A DNA stretch of 64,000 nt from contig NC_058155.1 in assembly GCF_011075055.1 (NCBI RefSeq), positions 2,592,001-2,656,000 on the forward strand, written 5' to 3'. The position numbers were made by a program, and so were the translations under genes. Positions 49,718-62,280 of this stretch are shown one piece after another. Every line of letters begins with the position of its first letter. Position 1 is the stretch's first letter. The stretch comes from Mangifera indica (lineage: Eukaryota; Streptophyta; Magnoliopsida; Sapindales; Anacardiaceae). The notes under the pieces are model-generated. The model had not been told where the DNA came from. It saw nothing but the letters and a program-made list of their open reading frames with translations, and did not search any database.

Positions 49718-49998
49718 AATGATTTTAAAATCGAATCGAACCAAAAACTGACTCTAAGTCTGATTCGATTAATATAAAAAGCCAGTTTTGTTATTGATTT
49801 AGTTAAACCTAGTCAAAAACTAGGTTTGATCGGATAAACCTATCAAAAACTAGATTTGACTAGATTTGACCAAAAATTTGAATTTTTTAATTTTAATTTG
49901 ATAATAAGTTGAGTCGATCGATTCTTTGGTTGAATCGATTGAACCATAAACCAGTGAGACAACTGGTTCAGTCACCAATCCAATTTTAAAAACATCGG
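49718..49998. mobile_element. 281-bp hAT-like MITE
   Basis: Ends AATGATTTTAAAATCG and CCAATTTTAAAAACATCGG are inverted. Flanks TCCCCTTT (49710-49717) and TCCCCTTC (49999-50006) are an 8-bp duplication with one change. The termini resemble those of the nested element at 18442 and the remnant at 10171. Confidence 0.65.
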
Positions 49999-50261
49999 TC
50001 CCCTTCCTGTGAAGAACAATCCTCTTTCCATCCCCGCAAAAAAGAATTCCTTCTTTATACCTTCTAAACACAACATAAATATATTTTAAATAACAAAATT
50101 AATTAAAATTAAAACAAACCCACTATTTTATATGTTACAAATATTATCTATTAATCATTTTAATATACACAACAAAAATATAAATAAATTTGAAAAATAT
50201 AAATAATTTTAAACTATAACAATATGTTAGTATTTTAAGTAAAAATATTAATATAAAAATG

Positions 50262-50331
50262 TGGGGATGGGGATGGGGATGGGGATGGGAAAGGAAAGGG
50301 GATGGGATTGGACTAGAATGGGGATGGGGTT
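50262..50331 (+). repeat. GGGGAT-type short tandem repeat
   Basis: Repeats of ggggat with interruptions. Reading frames on both strands here are artefacts of the repeat. Confidence 0.9.
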
Positions 50332-51884
50332 TAGGGATATTTTTCATTTTCAATCCTATCCCCTTCCCCTTCTTAATTTCTATAGGAGAATTTTCTCCCT
50401 ATTGGAGAATTTTTTCTCCCTATTAGGGTCAAAGACCCTAAATTTAGACCGAAATTATCGTCTTTAATTTTTATCAGTGCATTAAACCTTGGGTAGGAAT
50501 AAATCTTCTAGCCTAATAAAAAAATGTAAAAATATATGTCAATATATCTTTTTTAACTTAATATAATAAGAAAATATTTTTACAATGTTATAATAAATTT
50601 TAAATATATGTCAATACATTTTAAATTTTTTTTTATTTTATAGTAGAAATTATTAAAAATGTCATAGTAAGTTATTAATTTTTGACTTCTCATATTTTTT
50701 AGTGTGTTTTAATCCACAAAAAAAAGGTAATAAATATTATTTTTGTTGCAGTGATTTCGGTTAGAGACCTGCTTATATCAAGATCAGGTGCTAGTCATTC
50801 AACCTAGGTATTGGTATCTATAATATTATTCTTTCCAAAATTTTTTTTGAAACTTTATCTCTTACATGATGTATTATTATATGTTTGTTTATATTTCTTA
50901 ATTGATGTGTCTTCTTAAATGATGTAAATAAAGAGATGATACATTGAATGATGTAATAAACTTTATATTATTACACATAAGGAGAAATATGGAATAAATG
51001 TTTTTATTTGAAGTTGGCAATAAAAATCACATCAATGAGAAGTAAATTGAATTGAAATGTCATTCAGTGAGGTAATCTACAATAATAGAATTATTGTAAA
51101 TAAAATGATGTTTTTAAAGTAATTCAACCTTTTACACAAAAGTTTATGCTCATAATTATGTTATTATTGTTATTATTATTAATTTTTGCAATTTAACACC
51201 ATAATAGTATGTACGTAAAACTTTTTCTTCCCAATCCTCTAAACATTCCTTATTTTATAAGACAAAATGGAAGGTTACAGTTGTAATTCCAAATAAAACA
51301 TGTATAAAAAATTTTTACGAACTTAACCACAAAAATAGAGATGACAACATGTGATTGAGTGATGTGATTGTTTACTTTTGTTCTTACTCTTCAATCATAT
51401 ATTGACATGTTAGTATGTATAAATAAATTAGTAAGAAATATTTGAACATTTAGCATTATCATGTTATAGGAGATTGAAATGACACGTTAAGAGGATCGTG
51501 TCAATGGTCAAAACTACAAAGTTCTACTCTTTTATTATTTTATAAGTAGAAGTTTCTCTGCCACATTTTGTCACCAACCTATATGTAAACGATGTGACTA
51601 AATAAAGTTGTACAGGTATTCAACTTTTTGTGTTGCGTCCATAAGCTTTACTAAGGAGGAATCTGATGATACAATAATTAACTACGTCCCAATTTAGAAA
51701 GCATGTGTATGGTTTTAAAAACACTACTTATCTTTTCACACAAATGAACAATATGTGAACAATCAAGATCTAGTCTAAAATGCTAACTAAATGCATTGAG
51801 TGAGAGTCTTCTACAACCTTTTTGACAACACTTAAGATGATAGAAAGCTACTCTCAAGCACTAAGCTTTAGACATTCAATCTTG

Positions 51885-52184
51885 TTATAGAACATTGTCT
51901 AACTTCTCACTAGATGAAAAAAACTTCTTGCTAAGCTTTTTGGTTGGCGTTGTTTGTTTGTTTAGTTGAACTGAAATTTGTTTAGTAGAAATTAGGTCAC
52001 CTACACCAAATCGTTTCCAAATAAAGGATGCAAGATAGGAGTCACAAAACCAACCCCACTCTAAGGGAGCTATTCCTTTTGCAATATACCTTTGCCTAAA
52101 CTTTTGAGTCAAGTCCTTCTTAATCAGGGGACAAGCAAACCTCATGGATAATGGGACAAGAGGTAACTTATTAAGTTTTTTCAC
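51885..52184 (-). other. Unrecognised 99-residue reading frame
   Basis: The frame contains LIKKDLTQKFRQRYIAKGIA and WGWFCDSYLASFIWKRFG. The composition looks protein-like, and the style recalls unnamed proteins in plant transposon gag regions, but I cannot assign it. It may be a retroelement gag remnant, given the Copia pol downstream on the other strand. Confidence 0.25.
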
Positions 52185-52320
52185 TATTGTTGATGAGAAT
52201 AACCTTAATTATATATGCTACCCACTCACTAAAAAGGGCATGGTCCTCTCCTTTGAATTCTCTATTGCCCTGAGAAATGACCAAACGATAAGGACATGTG
52301 CTAACCTCACTTTGAAAGCA

Positions 52321-52430
52321 TTAATAATGAGGGACAAAATTCCATGGTTTTGAGACTTAGAGTCATATCATCAAAGCTTTAATAATGAGGGACAAAATTC
52401 CATGGTTTTGAGACTTAGAGTCATCATTTA
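52321..52430. repeat. 58-bp tandem duplication
   Basis: ttaataatgagggacaaaat and the following bases recur with a period of 58 (52321 and 52379), with near-identical copies. The stretch from 52431 to 53150 holds no recognisable gene, apart from a possible degenerate zinc-knuckle region near 52970. Confidence 0.88.
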
Positions 52431-53159
52431 AGCTTTAAAAGATTATAAAGCACAATTCTTAAGTAAACAATATTCCTTTTCGTCTTAATGTTTTTTAATT
52501 TTCCCAAGTAACTGTCTAACCTTGATTTTTCTTCTCACAACTCATGTATATTTAGATGTTCTTTTACAATAAGACATAGTCAATCCTATGTCATACTATT
52601 TACATGTTTTTTTACAATAAGACATGGATAGCGACAAGTAGGGGCAAAAGTGCAGGCGATTAAAAAACAGAGCTAACAGTAACAAATGATTGGTTTTTGG
52701 TTGCAGAGTAATGTCATACTATTTACATTGAAGCTCTACGACTTGAATTGCCTTTTAGGGATAAAAAACTATCGAGAAAGGACATTGACTTTTGCCAAGC
52801 TTCATATCAAGGCCATAAAGTCTACTAATAAACATGCTCAAGATTGCAAAGTAGGACATGAAAAGGTTTATGCCAATTCTTCTAGTTGATGTTGGCATCG
52901 ATAAGGCTTACGGCCAAGGCAAAGATAAGGTTAAGGCCAAACCCAAGCCAAGCCTAAGTGTTTCTAAAAAGGAAAAGGTTGTTTATTTCATTTTTGGCAA
53001 GCTTGTCCATTGGAGAACATAAGTGTTTGAGGCCTTCAATATGCAATGGAAGTACAAATTTAAAATTTTAAACATGAACAATTTACCATAAACATGCACA
53101 CAGATCCATTTGTAGTCAATTATCTTACAAACATACTATCACAAACAAGCAATCTATAT

Positions 53160-56085
53160 AGTCAAGAAAAACCATCATACCAATGTTAAAGGTTCTTTCC
53201 CCTAGATCATTTTCTCAATCATCCAAACCCTTGAATTAGTACATTCTGATTTGTTAGGGTCTTTTCCTATTCAATCAACTAAAGGTTATCAGTTTTATAT
53301 TCATTGCATTGGTTATTTTAGCAGGTTTACTTGGATTTTTCCACTTAAAAGTCAAATATAAAGCTAAATTAGCTTTTGAGTCTTTTTATAAACTTGTTGA
53401 AAAATAATTTGAGTAAAAAATTAAGGAATTACAATCTGATTGAGGAGGTGAATATAAGGCTTTTTTACTTTAATTCAAGAATTAGGTATTTCATTTTGAC
53501 ATCCTTGTCCTTATACTTACCAACAAAATGATAGAGACGAAAGAAAACATAGACAAATTATAGAAATGGGCTTCACTTTTCTAGCATAAGCTGACCTTCC
53601 ACTTAAATTCTGGTGGTTGGCTTTTCAAATTTTTGTCTTTCTCATAAATAGGTTACCATCTTCAGTACTTGATTTATTTCTCCTTTTTATAAACTATTTA
53701 ATAGAATTCCTAACTATTATAGATTAAGAACCTTTGGTTATGTAGTTTTTCCTTATCTTCAACTCTATAATAAACACAAGTTTGAATACCATACTAGTAA
53801 ATGTGTCTTTTCTGGGTATAGTTTACAACACAGGGTTACAAGTGTCTTGATCCTAAGGGTAGAATCTATATTGTCTCTAGCTTGACATTTAATGAAAATA
53901 AGTTTCCTTTTATACAAGATCCTAAATTTAGACTTTCATCTTCATAATCTAGTTGTATGCTGAGCAATTTTCAATAAAAAGAATTTTCTAATTTCGATCA
54001 TAGGAGTTGGTTTTCATCATTTCAGCATGCTTTATAACCTACTTCATCTTCTCAATTGTTATCCTCACATTCTATTAAACATGATTATTCTCCAACACAC
54101 ATACAACCTACTTCATCTTTTCAACCATTATCCTCACCTACACATCCTATAAACAGTGTAGTTCAACCTTCTAAATCTTTGCTTGAAACTTTTTTCCTAT
54201 TAGTTTCACTAATCTCTTCAAGTCTTATAACAACACAAGATCAACATAACATTTCTTCATTATCTGATATTTCTGATTTATTTCCTAGAAATGCTTCAAT
54301 TCATTTCACTCATACTACACCACCCTACTCAAATACTAACTTTAAAGCTTCTCAGACTATAGATCTTACCATTTCTTATCCAACTGTTAATCTTGAAGTA
54401 TATTTAAACAATTGTGCTTCTTCTTTTAACCTCTTACCTTTACCTATTACCATAAATATTCACCATATGTTAACCAAAGTTGTACATTCAACTTTTTAAT
54501 ATCGAAAACATCCAATATTAAGTCTTCTATAGAACTGGAACCTACCTCTACCTTTGAAACTTTTTCTAATATTGAGTGGAGGGCTATAATGTAGGTAGAA
54601 TTTGATGCTTTATTAGCCAACAAAACTTGGACTCTAGTTCCTTATACTGTTGACATGCATTTGGTTGGATGTAAATGGGTGTTTAGAGTGAAATATAACT
54701 TAGATGGTTTTGTTCAAATATATAAGGCTAGATTAGTGGCTAAAGGTTTCCAACAAACACCTGGAGTTGATTATTTTGAAACCTTTAGCCCTGTTGTCAA
54801 AGTTTCCACTATTAGTTACATTCTTAGTTTGGTTATTCAATGTGCTTGGGACATCAAGCAAATTGATATCAACAATGCCTTTTTAAATGGTAAGCTAGAT
54901 AAGCAAGTATACATATGTCAACCTTTTCCACTGTCCACAAGGATTATAAACTAGTGTGTAGGTTGAATAAAGTCTTGTATGACCTTAAACAAGCCCTTAG
55001 AGCTTGGTTTGACAAGTTAAAGCTTACACTGCTAGATTGGGACTTCATTATTGCTGTTATGGATACTAGTCTTATTTTTTATAAAAACAGTGGAAAAGTT
55101 ATCTATGTGTTGGTGAATGTAAATGATATATTACCCACTGGCAATGATATGGAATTAATTGATACATTGGTTGAGGATTTGAATGCCAAATTTGCTTTGA
55201 AAATCTTAGGCTCTCTGTACTATTTCCTTGGATTTGAGATTCATAGGACTAACAATGGATTGCAACTTAGTCATTCCAAATATGCTTAGAATCTATTAAG
55301 TAAGGCAAAGACACTTGAAGCAAAACCTTATGTAACTCCCTTTGCAATTGGATCCAAGCTGACTTTGGATGATAGCCTTAATTTTGAGGAACTTTCTCTT
55401 TTATAGGAGTATTATGGGAGCTTTGCAGTTCTTAACACTTTCAAGACCTAATATTGCTTTCTCTATCAATAAGCTCAATCAATTCTTGCAAAAACCCTAT
55501 GTAACTTACTAGCAAGCCTATTTTTTAGGTATGTGAAAGGCACTTTATCTTATGGTTTACAGTTTAAACTAGGTAATCTTTTACAACTAAACTGTTTTTT
55601 TTATGCTAATCAGGCTTGTAGTTTGTATGATAGAAGGTTAACCACAGAGTACTGCATATTTCTAAGTTGGCTCTAATCTTATTTAATGGAGCTCTAAAAA
55701 ATAAAAAGTTGTAGCACTATCTTTAATATATTCTAAGTCCAAGGCCTTAACTCAGACAACAACAGAGATAACTTAGGTGAGGAGTTTACTAAACTTGGTC
55801 TTGCATTCATTGGACCGTCTGTTATATAGTATGACAACCAAAGTGCTAGTTCTTTAGCATTTACTCCAATATTTCATGCTAGAACTAAGCATATAGAATT
55901 AGATGCACATTATATTAGAGATCAATTCATGAGTAAACAATTCGTTATACAATATGCCCTAACTAAAAAACAAAAGGCTAATGTTTTAACCGAGTCTCTG
56001 GCAGCAAGTCAATTTACAAACCTGAGACAAGCTCGAATCTCTGTAGTCATGAAACTTTCAAGGACAATTCATATGAAATAGAGAA
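53160..56085 (+). pseudogene. Second Copia element: pol remnant
   Basis: Order fits Copia. The integrase C-terminal region lies near 53700-53900 (FGYVVFPYLQLYNKHKFEYH, CVFSGYS). Reverse transcriptase at 54590-55290 reads VGCKWVFRVKYNLDG, ARLVAKGFQQTPGVDYFETF, FLNGKLDKQVY and VLYDLKQALRAWFDKL. RNase H at 55825-56000 reads DNQSASSLAF and RTKHIELDAHYIRDQ. The catalytic YVDD of the RT is VNVND here, so one Asp is Asn. Multiple stops and a frame change near 54950. LTRs were not identified. Confidence 0.8.
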
Positions 56086-56169
56086 GCATTAAGTCTTCTG
56101 GTTTGTTGATGTGTTGTTGTTTGTTAAAAGTGGTGTTGCTATTGAAGTAATGTTATGATACAATAGTGT

Positions 56170-56745
56170 GTTGAAATCTATTAGCGGCATTTATAAGTGG
56201 CATTTATAAATGTCACTAATATCTTTATTGACATTAAGACAAATGCCACAAAATCCAGTGTCATAGATTTTAGCGACATTTATTTGCAGTGCCAGTATAA
56301 ATACAAAATAAATACCAATAAAAATCTAACCATATTGTGACATTTATTTATCACATTTACAATTGCTATTGAATTTCATTTTCTTTTCTCCAAATGTTAG
56401 TTAACATACAATTTAGTGACATTTGTAATTGTCACTAAAGAGTAAATACCATAGTTTGTGCCAGCATTTGCAATTGCCATTAGAAAATTACCACCATAAT
56501 TTGCACCAACATTAGCAATTGTCACTAAAGAACATATATTATAATTTATACCATCATTTATAATGGCAATTAAAAGTTTTTATTATAATTTACATTGACA
56601 TTTGTAATTGCTGTTAAAAACTCAAAAAATCTTATTCTTGCCAATTATTATGACATTTACTGGTAATTGTAATCACCATAAAAGTTTTAAAAATTAATAA
56701 ATAATTATTGTGACATTTATAGCCACAAAAGACTTATTTTTGTCA
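56170..56745. repeat. Minisatellite-like array with catttgtaattgtcact motif
   Basis: Diverged units of about 60-70 bases contain gacatttgtaattgtcacta or the variant gccagcatttgcaattgcca, five to seven copies. Such alternating gacattt/aaatgtc sequence resembles the subterminal repeats of some plant DNA transposons, but I found no flanking termini. Confidence 0.65.
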
Positions 56746-57609
56746 ATAACAGTTTTCTATATTATTAATAAAATATAAAATCCAATACATACATACATAT
56801 ATATATATATAACTAACTATGAAGCTCTTGATTCAAACTTCAACTTCTTATTATAAATAACAAAAATTACAATATCAAAGATATACAAGATTTTAAGTTC
56901 CTCAAAAATAAATTTTGTCTAATAAAAAACAAAAAAACATTACTATCAAGTTTACTAAACTCTAATAATTGACTAAATGTTGCTCCAAATTATCAATCAA
57001 TTTATACTATATAATCTTGGGGGGAAAAAAAAAGAAAAAACTATAAGTGGATGATTAAAAAAAAAACTAAAACAAATCAATTTATATTACTTAACCCAAA
57101 ATAAAATAATCCTTAGAAGAATACCATAAATTAAACGGGATAATATACTAGATAAAAAGATAATGTTTAATAGAGCTAAATATATCTTTCATAATGATAT
57201 CACATATTTTTCATAAAAAAGAAATCACATCGAAGTCAATATCTTATTTTTCAATTCAATAATTTTATTGAATTATTCATCAATCTGACTACTTTCAATT
57301 GTAACCATTGTTTTCTTCTGCTATGCATTGGACTGAATAAAGTTGAATAATCTTGTTTACAAATCAAACAAAAAACACTATCAAATTAATGGAAAACAAG
57401 AATGACTAAGCAAGTTCACAAGCCATAATGGAGAAGTGATCAAAGCAGGTTTACTAAGCAAGTAACAAATGTAGCAAAACCACAAGTGCAAAAAGAGTAA
57501 ATTGTCCATTATGGGAAGAAGCAACATTCAACAACAACAAAGGGCAGCCAAACTACAATGCAAAACAAATAAGACAGTAGTTGATTAGAGACATCAAAAT
57601 ACAAACAGT
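56746..57609. other. AT-rich region without a recognisable gene
   Basis: Contains an AT dinucleotide run near 56790 and otherwise nothing I can identify. Part of it (57400-57609) may be the 3' flank of the WD40-like fragment. Confidence 0.45.
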
Positions 57610-57756
57610 CTATAGTTGGTGACAGAGGATAGGAATTCGGCTTATCAAGATGCAAAAGATCCCTGTCCATGAAGGCAACCGAGTGTGAGCATTAGCATGC
57701 CCTTCATATGATTGTACGAGCCCTCTCTCAGTAAGTTGATGATCATAAAGCATAAC
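57610..57756 (-). pseudogene. Fragment resembling a WD40-repeat protein exon
   Basis: After an acceptor ttttcacag|GTT the frame reads VMLYDHQLTERGLVQSYEGH and ANAHTR. This resembles a block I associate with a plant transducin/WD40 protein (usually ...QSYEGHVNSHTRIQLGVD). The similarity ends after HTR and the frame stops at 57610. GC-rich sequence at 58200-58440, unlike its surroundings, may be the 5' part of the same gene. Only one exon is readable. The assignment comes from memory of the family and needs a search. Confidence 0.4.
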
Positions 57757-58675
57757 CTGTGAAAAGAACAATTAAAGTCCGCAGATGAAGGGCACTTCAC
57801 ATAATTTATCCTATCCTATCAGTCTTGCTTAATTACACAGGTTAATACAGCAAGATTCCTCTAGTATTACACTTACAGAGTTATACGTACAAGCATCTTA
57901 TAAACAGAACTTAGATACATGAGATATACCGACAAGTATTACACCTACAGAGAGGATGCAACCTTTAGTTCTATCAACGCTATAATTTTAAAATAAAACA
58001 ATCAAATCGATGACAAAGATAATATTTAACAATTCAAAGTTCAACAGACCTTGAAGCTAATTGATAGGCCATGTTCTTTTATGCTATAGCAGGAATCAAT
58101 TTCAAGATTTGGCAAGACACTCGATAGCGATATCCGATGATTCTAATCAAATATTAATATGGATACATGCATTATTTTTCTTTGAAAAAAAAATAGCAAG
58201 AAAAAGAAAATCTGTTGAATGCTCGGATTGAAGTTTGGATCGGCGGTCTTTGGATGGGAAATAAACAGTTAGAAAATTCAAGGAAGCTTTTAACGGCTAG
58301 CGGCTTCGGATCTATGCATTGCTTCAGAGTGGGAATTCGGCACGGCTTCTGAACAGTATGATGTGGGCAAACAGTGACAGTGTTGTCGATGGAAGTCGGC
58401 CAGGAGATGAGTGGCGGGTGTGTGCAATTTGAGAGTATTTAATCGACTACACATATAGAAAGATTAGATTAGGGTTTAAATTTGTTTTAGGGATAACAAA
58501 AACAATAATAAATATAAAGTTTTCAAATGTAATATATATATATATATACACACACACAATAGGGTTATTACAAAAGTTTTTCATAATAATATTATCAAAA
58601 TTCAAATAAAAAATTCAAACTCCAAATTTTTTCAAACACCGTACAACAAACTACATCCCTCCCCAATTTTTTTTT
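57757..58675. other. Region between the WD40-like fragment and M3
   Basis: 58200-58440 is distinctly less AT-rich and may be an upstream exon or 5' leader of a decayed gene on the minus strand. No clear reading frame. A TA/CA dinucleotide run lies at 58530-58557. Confidence 0.4.
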
Positions 58676-59138
58676 GGAAATTACCGAAAGTCAAGGGGCA
58701 AAACAAAATTACCCCTATTTTTTGAATTTTAAACCAAAATACCCTAAATTACTGTAGAGACAAAAATGCCTTTATTTCAAAAACAAAGAAAACAATGCGT
58801 CGTTATTCCTAGGCACACGAAAACAAATCTCCAACACATGTTCTCGCACAGTCTGTCTGATCAATTTTCTCAAGCGATTTTTGTGACGTTTCTAGTGACA
58901 AAAATGGACAAAAAGGTTAATAAAACAATCCTTGTCATGTCTTTATACATTTCCATTCAAGATTTAGTAGATTTGATATGAAATTTGCATGTTTAACATT
59001 AGGGTTCCAATTTGAAAGATTTGACTAAATTGCTTGATTTTGATAAATTTCTTTAGGGTTTTTGTGTTAGATTAGGTGTAGAGTTGATTATTGCTGAAAT
59101 GGCATTTAAAAAACAATGATTGGGAGGTGAAATCTCAC

Positions 59139-59439
59139 CACACAAATTCGGCAATGACCACGCGAATGGCGCGCTGACCACACGAATCCATGTGGTGAGA
59201 TTTGTCAGAGATGAGAAGGTTTTGTGCATTTTTAAAACTTTTTGGACCATACAAACTCATGTGGTTGGAGGTAAAAATGCGAGTTTTCATCATATGGCAG
59301 GGCAAAATATAAATTTTAAAACTTGGTGGACACATGAGATGGCAGGTCAACCACATGAATTTGTGTTATTGACACATGAATTCATGTGGTGGGGCAAAAT
59401 GTGCTTTTCCAAAGTTATCTACCACGCAAATTCACGTGG
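59139..59439. repeat. Cluster of 18-bp palindrome-like motifs
   Basis: Full copies at 59178, 59247, 59372 and 59422 follow the consensus CCACAYGAATTCATGTGG, for example ACACATGAATTCATGTGG and CCACGCAAATTCACGTGG. Partial copies occur at 59139, 59158 and 59351. They lie in the presumed 5' region of the M3 gene. The last copy contains a G-box core (CACGTGG). Confidence 0.8.
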
Positions 59440-61124
59440 TTGGTTTTAGTGGGGCAAAATGTATGTTATACAAAATTATAGGGTTTTTTAATTTTTTCAT
59501 ATAAGGGGCAAAATAAAATTTTTCCATTTTAATGTTTTTTTGACATGTAGAATTCAAATTTGAGATCTATTTCTTTGAATGATATATCTATGTTCAGAAT
59601 TGAATCATTTATAATATAAAATTGATATAAAATGAATATAATAGCAATTTAATTTTGTTACAGGGAGCTCGACAGAAGAGAAAAAGGATGAGGGCAAGGA
59701 TGAAATGTGATTTTCAATGGAAAAACACTTCAAGGCTCAAGTTACTACACGTGGATATAGATATGTGGGAGTCATGATCAAAAAAATATTAGTAAAGTGG
59801 CAAATGTAAATTTTTTGATGTATTTGTTTTAGACATTTCCTAGACCTCAAGGATAGCTAATTTAGTGAGGTTTTAATACACTCTTTCATTCTCAGAGCGG
59901 TAAATAAGGTGATCTCGAGAGAGGAGTTGTGGTTACGAGTTAATGATATGGATGTGAGGTTCAGCTTGTATGAGTTTGTCATTATGATAGGCCTTCGATT
60001 CAGTCATATGTTAGATATTGACATGTATATTCTATTGAAGGCCACAGATCGAATCCATCAGACATATTTTCACGGGTATAAGTCAATTATATATGCTGAT
60101 TTGAGTCGTGTTTTCCAGCAGAGATAGTAGGGGGAGGACGACATAGATGCAATAAAGTTGATGTTATTATTTTATCTTCACATGGGGTTATTAAGGAGTG
60201 ATTTGAGGACAATAATCCCCAAAAAGATATTACAATTGGCTGATCTTCTTGATGGGTTCAATGCATACCAATAGGGAGTACGAGTGTGGCAAATGACATA
60301 TCACTCGATTTGTGATCATATCTCCCAAATTTTTATAGATTCGAAGAAGGATAACCATTTAAGCAATATGGTATCATGAGATTTCCACTAGCATCCCAAG
60401 TAATCATGGCATTTATTAATTTTAAAAAAATTATGATTAAAATAGAATTAATTTAATACGATTGTAAATTTATACAGTAACCAATTTAAATTGAAATTGT
60501 AGTTTTAGATATATGAGCCACTAGACACACTACATCGATGGGTAGATATCTCACCAGTTTCAGGAGCTACTCAGATGTTGAGATAACACACAAAAGACAT
60601 CTTGGGATAGGATTCTATCTCAACTATCTTCACTGGAGATGTAGAAAGTGATAATTTATTATTGATTAACATATGTATAAGGTATAATAACAAAGTTCAC
60701 TTAAACAAAAATTTGCAAAATGATGTTAATTTTCCACTAGTTTTGTCTCCGGTGGAGAAAGCTATGAACTAGTATAATAACATTGTCTGATATATAGGGA
60801 TGTCAAATAGTCGATCTTTTTCATCCATATCAACCATGGCACTGTCAAGAGATGCATCATCAGGTTCTACTAACGTTACTTCTCTGATCATTGTTTCTCT
60901 TCTGGTGGAGACTTTTGTCAATCCTCTTATTATCGAGCCTTATCCCATTAACAACCCTGTTACAACCCTTGTTAGTGAGCATATATCATCGAAGCCCTCT
61001 ATTCTGCCCCCTACCATTGAGTGCATGTGAGACGATCCTCCCGTCAGTGGATCAAATTTCTCTATTCATTACTTTGATGCTACATTAGCTCGACAAGGAA
61101 ATCTTATATTAGATTTGTTCACTG

Positions 61125-61262
61125 GTATGAAGGATAGGATGAGTTAGATTGAGGATAAGATGACTTATATAGAGGATAGGATGAGTCGGATTGAGGATAA
61201 GATAACTCGTACAAAGGATAAGATGATTTGTATAGAAAATATAATCACTTGTACGAAAGAGA
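61125..61262 (+). repeat. 21-bp (7-codon) tandem repeat coding a heptad stretch
   Basis: Units of type atgaggataggatgagt encode DRMSRIEDKITRTKDKMICI-like heptads with hydrophobic M and I at spaced positions, predicting a short coiled coil. About six units. The M2 gene has a shorter version (MTGLEDHLTRLEKIV) at the same relative place. Confidence 0.75.
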
Positions 61263-61599
61263 CACAATCTCATCACTGCACAAATACTATTCGACAAGTA
61301 AAAAAGTTAATAATTTATCAGATATTCCAATTGTTTATATATGCAAACATATAAATTTTGTAATAATTGTATATGTTGTTATAGTCTCCTCACGACAATA
61401 GTGATAGACTATCAAAATAGGGTCCGACATTCCCATCTCCACTTATTGTCAATGTAAGTGTTAAATGTTCTGAGTATATTGGAAATGATACTTTAAAAAT
61501 ACTTTTAATCTTTCGTTAACTCATGAATGTTAATATTGTTATAACATCAGTTGTTTGATAAGGGACCATCCAAAGAGGATCTTATATTGACTTTTGATA

Positions 61600-62280
61600 T
61601 GGACGATGACATATCATCGCATGAGGTTTTCCTATTGACACCTTCTATGATGGTTCAGGTAATTATAACGTCTTTTGTAAATGTTATATCCGAATTCAAC
61701 ATTCGTTGATTGATTGCTTGTTAACTCGTTACTGTTGACATTATGATAGTGGTTTGGTGTTTTTGAGGCTACATGATAAGAGATCCCATGATGACATCAG
61801 CTCCAAAAGTAGATGTATGTATAATATCGATTGTTCACCTTCTAATCTTGATAAATATAACTCTTTGATTAGCCAATATAAAATGTTAATACTGTTATAG
61901 GATGTCGACGATATTGAATCAACCCACATGATTTCCCCATCGACACATTTTGTGATGATTCAAATAAGTATAACATTGATTGTTAATATTATATCTCATT
62001 TATATATTTGATTATTGACTTTCTGTTAACTCGTTATTGTCAATATTGTGACAATGTCTTGATGTTGAGGAGGCCACATCAAAGGGGGATCCCATGATGA
62101 CATATATTTCGACAGTAAAGGTACATACATGGTTAACTGTATACTTTGTAATTTTTGCTAAACAGTTTCATTTACCAATATAAAATGTTAATACTGTCAT
62201 AGGATGTCACTGACGACAATGGATCACCCCATGAGGATGCCCATTATCACCTTGTACGGAGGTTGAGGTAAACTGTTGGA
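61600..62280 (+). repeat. Iterated exon-like modules in the M3 gene, period about 300 bp
   Basis: Two alternating modules recur. One ends ...catgatttccccatcgaca..gatgattca then gtaa (61605-61665, 61900-61965, 62200-62275). The other contains gaggccacat..gatcccatgatgacat (61770-61810, 62070-62110). Several copies end in a GT donor-like site, which suggests tandem exon duplication. Confidence 0.6.

Larger units (their letters stand above)
49492..51884. other. AT-rich region with small nested elements
   Basis: No gene. A compound small element starts near 49634 (ttagggatggtaatag) and includes the MITE at 49718 and the GGGGAT array at 50262. From 50500 to 51880 I see only AT-rich sequence with no recognisable ends or coding potential. 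Confidence 0.5.

Noticed and set aside
56150..56172. Possible CACTA-transposon end (acaatagtg) next to the array at 56170
   Set aside because: The array lies on the wrong side of this end for it to be the subterminal region, and no partner terminus was found.
61109..61354. Frames antisense and sense to the heptad array with repetitive IEDR or SHLILN patterns
   Set aside because: The antisense frame is a shadow of the 21-bp repeat. Only the sense heptads fit the neighbouring DUF1985/Ulp1 gene.
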